This document shows, piece after piece, positions 60,435-64,000 of a DNA stretch of 64,000 bases; within the stretch, counting starts at the first letter, position 1, and every line of letters starts with the position of its first letter. The stretch comes from Arachnia rubra (GTDB lineage Bacteria > Actinomycetota > Actinomycetes > Propionibacteriales > Propionibacteriaceae). The stretch lies in the NCBI RefSeq assembly GCF_019973735.1, contig NZ_AP024463.1, positions 248,001 to 312,000 on the forward strand, read 5' to 3'. Position numbers and translations under genes: made by a program. The notes below the pieces were generated by a model that was not told where the DNA came from, made no database searches, and saw nothing but the letters and a program-made list of their open reading frames with translations.

Positions 60435-63211
60435 GATGCCGCTCCTATGCGTCCGAGATCCGGTAGGAGGGGGCCCACGCCCCCGTGAGGACTGCGCAGC
60501 ATGCGCTGGGCGAGGAGCAGCCCGCCAGGCCCAGTCATGATGCCGAAGTCCCGGACATCGTGGTCCCCCCACAGCCATGGGCAACGCGAGAGAGTCGCCC
60601 CGGCGCGGATCACGAGGTCCTCGGCATGGGCCCGCCACTGGGGCTTGCCGAGCTGTTTGCCAGCCAGGTCGAGCACCAGCGCGCCTCCGGAGATCCCGTG
60701 GCAGAGGCTCGGGGAGCCGGATTTCGCGAGGTCCCGGGCCAAGAGCCTCGCGGCTTCATCCAGCTCTTGGCGGATGCGGACAATTTCGTCTGGGCTTATC
60801 ACGGTGCTCAGGAACGGATTGTCTCGGATGGTCTTCAGCCACATGATGCGAGCCAGAGCGATGCCGGCCAGCCCATGGCACCAGTGGGTGGAGATGTTCT
60901 CGTCGGGGGAGCGGGCATCCCGCCACCCCTCGGCCAGCTTGAAGGTGTTCTCGAATTCCCAGGCACCGCGCCAGGACTCAACCAACTCCACCTCTTCGGT
61001 CATGGCGGCGGCGATCAGCACGCCAGTGCCCATGCCGCCCGAGTCATGGGCGAAGCTAGCATTGCGGGAGAGCGGACACACATCCTTGGAGTCCCAGCCC
61101 TTGTGGGCGGCGAGCCGTAGCCGGTGTCCCAGCTCTCTGCACAGAGCGCGGGTTCGGGAATCCTGGTGGTGGCGTAGCGCGATGATCATCCCGGCCGCAC
61201 CTTCCATCACGTCTAGGCGACAGTCGTGGGCGGCCATCCCCAGGGTATCGAGGAGATGCCCATAACCCTGGCTAATCCAGGGCGCACTCAGCTCGAAGGC
61301 GTCCCTGAGACGTTCGGCTGCGGCAAGTTGACTTGCAGGACCTTGGTAGTAACTCTGGACTGCTGAGGCATCCTCCAACAGAGAGTGACTTTCGTGTCTG
61401 AGAGTGTTGAGCAGGTGTTGTGCCAACAGCTGCCATCTGGGGTTTGTCTTCCGTGTGGTCACTAGGAGCTCTGCAACTCCGGCAAGGCCGCGGTATACCC
61501 CTCCGATCAGAGGCTGAACCGTCAACTGGTCACGCTCATCGATCGCGAGTACTGGCCAGTTGACGCTGCCGTCTATCCCAGTGACAGCCTGCGCGCGTAG
61601 GGCGCTGAAATGTGTGTTCTCGAACTCCTCGAAGGAACCAGCTCCTGGTTTCGCCAGGCCACCGCCAAGGGGGAGCACAATCTGCTCCGGACTCCTAAAC
61701 GCCGTACGGATCAGGGATACCTGGTGATCGATGCTCTCTGAGGTGAAACTGTTGATCTTGGCGAGGGTGTTCTCGAGGGGCGCTTCATCCAGCTTTCCAG
61801 TCGGCTGTCCCCAGGGGTCTCGAATTATCCTCTCGCTGGCCGCTGCCCAGAAGTGAGGGACCGCCCAGCGCCGTAACTGGGCCTCTTCCGAGGCCACCAT
61901 GGTGTCAGCCAGGCCGGCCGCATTCTCACGCAGCATGGCCATGATGCGCTCTGGGTTGTTGTTGCCACTGACCCGCGACAGGCCCGCCAGCACGACGGCG
62001 TAGTCATTGGTCATGCGTGCGATCACCCGCACATGGATGCTGTTCGCGTGCTGATGGAGCAGGGCAAGCAGGCTCTCCCTATGGTTGATTGCCGTGCGTA
62101 ACACCGTGGCAAATCCCTCAACAATGTCGTCAACGTATTTTGCCGGTGGCACAGGGGTGCCCTCTAAAATAGGGCGATTGTTCTCAGGTGTGACCTCGGA
62201 GACCACATGGACGTATCGCATATCGGAGCGGCCCTGCCTGTCCAGGACCCGGCGTTTAACCCGCAGCCCGTCCGCAGCCAATCCGCTGACATCGCCCCCG
62301 AGTTCCTGAAGACAGGACCCCAGAGGAATCAGGCCGGTGGCAGCCGGAGACTGGGTGGTCTGCCGCAGCGTGGCGGCGCCGGCTTCGTTCTGGTCTGGGA
62401 CGGAGCGGGGAAAAACACTCATGATGGTCTCGAGATCCACCGGCACCGGCTGGGTAGCCGTAGCGATGATGTTCTCGTGGTGCAGGTCGGTGATGTTCAC
62501 CAGATATGACAACCCCAGAAGGTGGCCTGCCCGGTGGTAGTAGCGGCTGGCCTCAGAGGTATCAGCGAGCGGCTGGTGGTGTACGGGAGCCACCCAGGTA
62601 TGGTCTCCACAGTCAGCCACCTCAGGGAACTTCAAGCCCAGCCAGAGACCAGGTTCCGTATGCTTTGCCATCCAGTCAGCCAAGGCTGAGACGAAGAGCT
62701 CATTGCCGGCGGGGCGTGGTTTATAGTAAACAGTGCCGCTGGATGTCACCACCTCACACACCACACCCTGGGGGTGGATATCGCCCAATGGCTTAATGGA
62801 GATCACACGAGGGCGAGCGTCAAGATGGTGTGCTTTCAAGAGTTGGGAGAGCGGGGTGGCATCCTCTGTGACACGTCGCAGGACCGTTTCGAAAGTCGCT
62901 CTCAGGGAAGTTCCTGCCTCCAGCCAACGGCGCCAGTGATCGGGGAATCGTTCTCGCAGTTCAAACAGGATTCCCGTTACATTATCGGAGAACTCCTCGT
63001 ATTGTACCTCAGGGGTGGTCCCGGAGAACCTATCCTGGAGACGGTGTTCATTGAGAAGATACACGAGAGGTGTCTCCAGAATGCGGAATGCGTAGGCATC
63101 TAAAGCGCCTTTGGGCGCGAGGTTTAGGATATGCTGCGAAAGTGCATCGCCGAGTGCCTGCTCGATAATCATGGGGAAAGGCATTGTCGGTGCTGATTGC
63201 ATCTGCGTCAT
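60431..63211 (-). CDS. lanM: LanM: bifunctional class II lanthipeptide synthetase
   Basis: The ~926-residue enzyme dehydrates Ser/Thr in the precursor and closes lanthionine rings. The N-terminal DUF4135 dehydratase has VISIKPLGDIHPQGVVCEVV, SSGTVYYKPRPAGNELFVSA, YLVNITDLHHENIIATATQP and PVDLETIMSVFP. The C-terminal LanC cyclase has its zinc ligands: Cys778 in STHWCHGLAGIALARI, and Cys837-His838 in SPSLCHGISGGALVLDL. The start is ATG 63211 (MTQMQSAPTMPFPM) with GGAG upstream; a TTG four codons earlier is less likely. The length matches the family. It is 434 bp downstream of lanA and coupled to lanT. Confidence 0.96.
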   Translation of the reverse strand: MTQMQSAPTMPFPMIIEQALGDALSQHILNLAPKGALDAYAFRILETPLVYLLNEHRLQDRFSGTTPEVQYEEFSDNVTGILFELRERFPDHWRRWLEAGTSLRATFETVLRRVTEDATPLSQLLKAHHLDARPRVISIKPLGDIHPQGVVCEVVTSSGTVYYKPRPAGNELFVSALADWMAKHTEPGLWLGLKFPEVADCGDHTWVAPVHHQPLADTSEASRYYHRAGHLLGLSYLVNITDLHHENIIATATQPVPVDLETIMSVFPRSVPDQNEAGAATLRQTTQSPAATGLIPLGSCLQELGGDVSGLAADGLRVKRRVLDRQGRSDMRYVHVVSEVTPENNRPILEGTPVPPAKYVDDIVEGFATVLRTAINHRESLLALLHQHANSIHVRVIARMTNDYAVVLAGLSRVSGNNNPERIMAMLRENAAGLADTMVASEEAQLRRWAVPHFWAAASERIIRDPWGQPTGKLDEAPLENTLAKINSFTSESIDHQVSLIRTAFRSPEQIVLPLGGGLAKPGAGSFEEFENTHFSALRAQAVTGIDGSVNWPVLAIDERDQLTVQPLIGGVYRGLAGVAELLVTTRKTNPRWQLLAQHLLNTLRHESHSLLEDASAVQSYYQGPASQLAAAERLRDAFELSAPWISQGYGHLLDTLGMAAHDCRLDVMEGAAGMIIALRHHQDSRTRALCRELGHRLRLAAHKGWDSKDVCPLSRNASFAHDSGGMGTGVLIAAAMTEEVELVESWRGAWEFENTFKLAEGWRDARSPDENISTHWCHGLAGIALARIMWLKTIRDNPFLSTVISPDEIVRIRQELDEAARLLARDLAKSGSPSLCHGISGGALVLDLAGKQLGKPQWRAHAEDLVIRAGATLSRCPWLWGDHDVRDFGIMTGPGGLLLAQRMLRSPHGGVGPLLPDLGRIGAAS

Positions 63212-63324
63212 GGCGGTCTCCAATGAGAGAATCTGAATACTGTTTCATAGAGGTGGATTTGGGCGAGAGGGTTGGTGGTTCTTTTGGTGGTTCGTATAAC
63301 TAGATTAGGATGTAGTGTTTTAAT

Positions 63325-63402
63325 GAGGGCTATTCACAGTCGCAGCCAACCTGCTTTGACAAGGAGTTTTACTGTTTATCAGCCGTCCTATGAATAAGCT
63401 TC
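63325..63402. repeat. MITE-like element, 78 bp (copy 2)
   Basis: It is bounded by GAGGGCTATTCACA and TGAATAAGCTTC and flanked by the 3-bp duplication AAT (63322-63324 and 63403-63405). The interior (CGCAGCCAAC…GACAAGGAGTTTTACTGTTTATC) is almost identical to copy 3 at 63457. It lies in the lanA-lanM spacer and carries no gene. Confidence 0.85.
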
Positions 63403-63456
63403 AATGCTTGATATTTTCTAGGAGGGTCATTCAGCAAACGGCTTTGTCTCTACATG

Positions 63457-63534
63457 GAGGCTTATTCACAGCCGCAGCTAACCTCCTCTGACAAGGAGTT
63501 TTACTGTTTATCAGCCACCCCATGAATAAGCCTC
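63457..63534. repeat. MITE-like element, 78 bp (copy 3)
   Basis: It has perfect 12-bp ends, GAGGCTTATTCA and TGAATAAGCCTC, flanked by the 3-bp duplication ATG (63454-63456 and 63535-63537). The ends are those of the IS5-type elements at 5521 and 26001. It is in the same orientation as copy 2, 54 bp away. The ~420-bp lanA-lanM spacer is enlarged mainly by these two insertions. Confidence 0.88.
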
Positions 63535-63604
63535 ATGGCTCCTTGCGAACCTAGGGATGCTGGGGAGTCGGGTGAGTTGCTGAATAAGTTTTCAGGATAT
63601 AGGT

Positions 63605-63632
63605 GGCCGGGGAATAACCATATTCCCCGGCC
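63605..63632 (-). terminator. 12-bp perfect hairpin after lanA (attenuator)
   Basis: GGCCGGGGAATA (63605-63616) pairs perfectly with TATTCCCCGGCC (63621-63632) around a 4-nt loop, 14 bp after the lanA stop. It has no long U-tract. In lacticin-481-type operons a hairpin here lets only part of the transcripts reach lanM and keeps the precursor in excess; the same role is likely here. Confidence 0.8.
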
Positions 63633-63645
63633 TATCCTTGGTGTT

Positions 63646-63801
63646 TCAGCAGCAGCCGAAGAACCACTGCCAAGAGTTCATGTGGCATTCGTGGGTGACG
63701 GTGGGGACGACGCCTCGGCCGGCTCCGAGGAGTTCTTCGATTTCGGTGTCGGTCATCTCGGCGAGGTTGTCGATGATCTCGTCGTTGTACTTCTTCTCCA
63801 T
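63646..63801 (-). CDS. lanA: LanA: lacticin-481-group lanthipeptide precursor, 51 aa
   Basis: The ATG at 63801 is preceded by GAAAGG. The leader MEKKYNDEIIDNLAEMTDTE IEELLGA is acidic and ends in the GA double-glycine-type site cut by C39 LanT. The 24-residue core begins GRGVVPTVTHECHMNSW and ends QWFFGCC. This closely matches lacticin 481/variacin (GVI-x-TISHEC-x-MNS-[WF]-QF-x-F-TCCS). By analogy, rings would be Thr7-Cys12, Thr9-Cys23 and Ser16-Cys24 (core numbering). All three Ser/Thr and all three Cys are used, and the usual Dhb (Thr before CC) and the final Ser are missing. It is followed by a hairpin and lanM. Confidence 0.93.
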   Translation of the reverse strand: MEKKYNDEIIDNLAEMTDTEIEELLGAGRGVVPTVTHECHMNSWQWFFGCC

Positions 63802-64000
63802 GATGCTTGCCTTTCTTGGTTGGTTCCGTTGTCGGATCTAATTTTCTTTTCTTCTTCTGTTGTGCTTCCTGCGCGCTGAAGTTGTTACCAATCTAAACAC
63901 CGATCTGGGGTCATGCAATAGCCTTAACCTGCCTTTGGGCGAATGAGGACTGGTGAACTGGCTAATGGTGGATTATTCCTCTTGGCTATTGTTTTCAAAG
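63802..64000. other. upstream region of lanA to window edge
   Basis: About 200 bp, AT-richer than the surroundings, hold the lanA 5' leader and promoter. No further coding sequence is recognised before the window ends, so additional lan genes upstream cannot be excluded. Confidence 0.5.
63890..63918 (-). promoter_or_regulatory. putative sigma-70-type promoter of lanA
   Basis: On the minus strand TTGCAT (-35, 63913-63918) and TAGATT (-10, 63890-63895) are separated by exactly 17 bp. This places transcription start near 63883, giving an ~80-nt leader before the lanA ATG. Seen by eye only; no start-site evidence. Confidence 0.5.

Overview
The window is high-GC DNA from an actinomycete. It carries a mycothiol deacetylase (MshB), HisKA_3/NarL two-component pairs, several GTG/TTG starts and tight ATGA gene overlaps. 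Gene content (cobalamin-riboswitch transporter, glycogen debranching enzyme, PutP, inositol-type genes, many insertion sequences) would fit a Propionibacteriaceae such as Arachnia/Pseudopropionibacterium, but that placement is inference.

Region by region. 0-2.6 kb: a HIRAN-domain protein (5' end outside the window), an RNase D-like exonuclease, a small membrane protein and a Phd/RelE-type toxin-antitoxin pair. 2.66-12.2 kb: an insertion-sequence graveyard. It holds a decayed IS3 element split by an ISAs1 element (18-bp ends, 10-bp target duplication), a 900-bp IS5-type element, a 3' half of an IS1634 transposase, and two decayed IS256 copies in opposite orientation. The IS256 copies bracket a visibly lower-GC cassette (quinone-oxidoreductase-like MDR, MarR, NmrA-like). 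12.3-26 kb: mutY, GNAT, a DUF4143 ATPase flanked by 25-bp direct repeats with a 23-bp tandem array, a TetR-controlled rifampin-phosphotransferase-like enzyme, an MGT-type glycosyltransferase with TetR and amidohydrolase, and an ABC exporter with a two-component system.

26-33.7 kb: a second IS5-type element sitting inside an interspersed hairpin repeat, then a cobalamin-riboswitch-controlled btuCDF-type operon, TetR/SDR, mshB and a proline-rich membrane protein. 34-47.5 kb: glgX, putP, a penicillin acylase, a two-component pair, an SPFH protein coupled to a small RHH-like gene, and a serine-hydrolase lipoprotein knocked out of frame by exactly one base at a C10 tract, followed by a peptidase-less paralogue. 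47.7-50.8 kb: a transaldolase / IolG-like / IolE-like operon with a LacI-type operator.

50.9-64 kb: a two-component pair, then a type II lanthipeptide locus on the minus strand. A 51-residue lacticin-481-group precursor, not previously called because it is short (63646-63801), is followed by lanM and a C39-peptidase lanT, and then by a second unit of a small Sec-secreted peptide, histidine kinase, LanF/E/G-type ABC transporter and response regulator. Together these would make, trim, export, resist and regulate one bacteriocin. Three ~78-bp MITEs with IS5-type ends occur in the window, two of them inside this locus between lanA and lanM.
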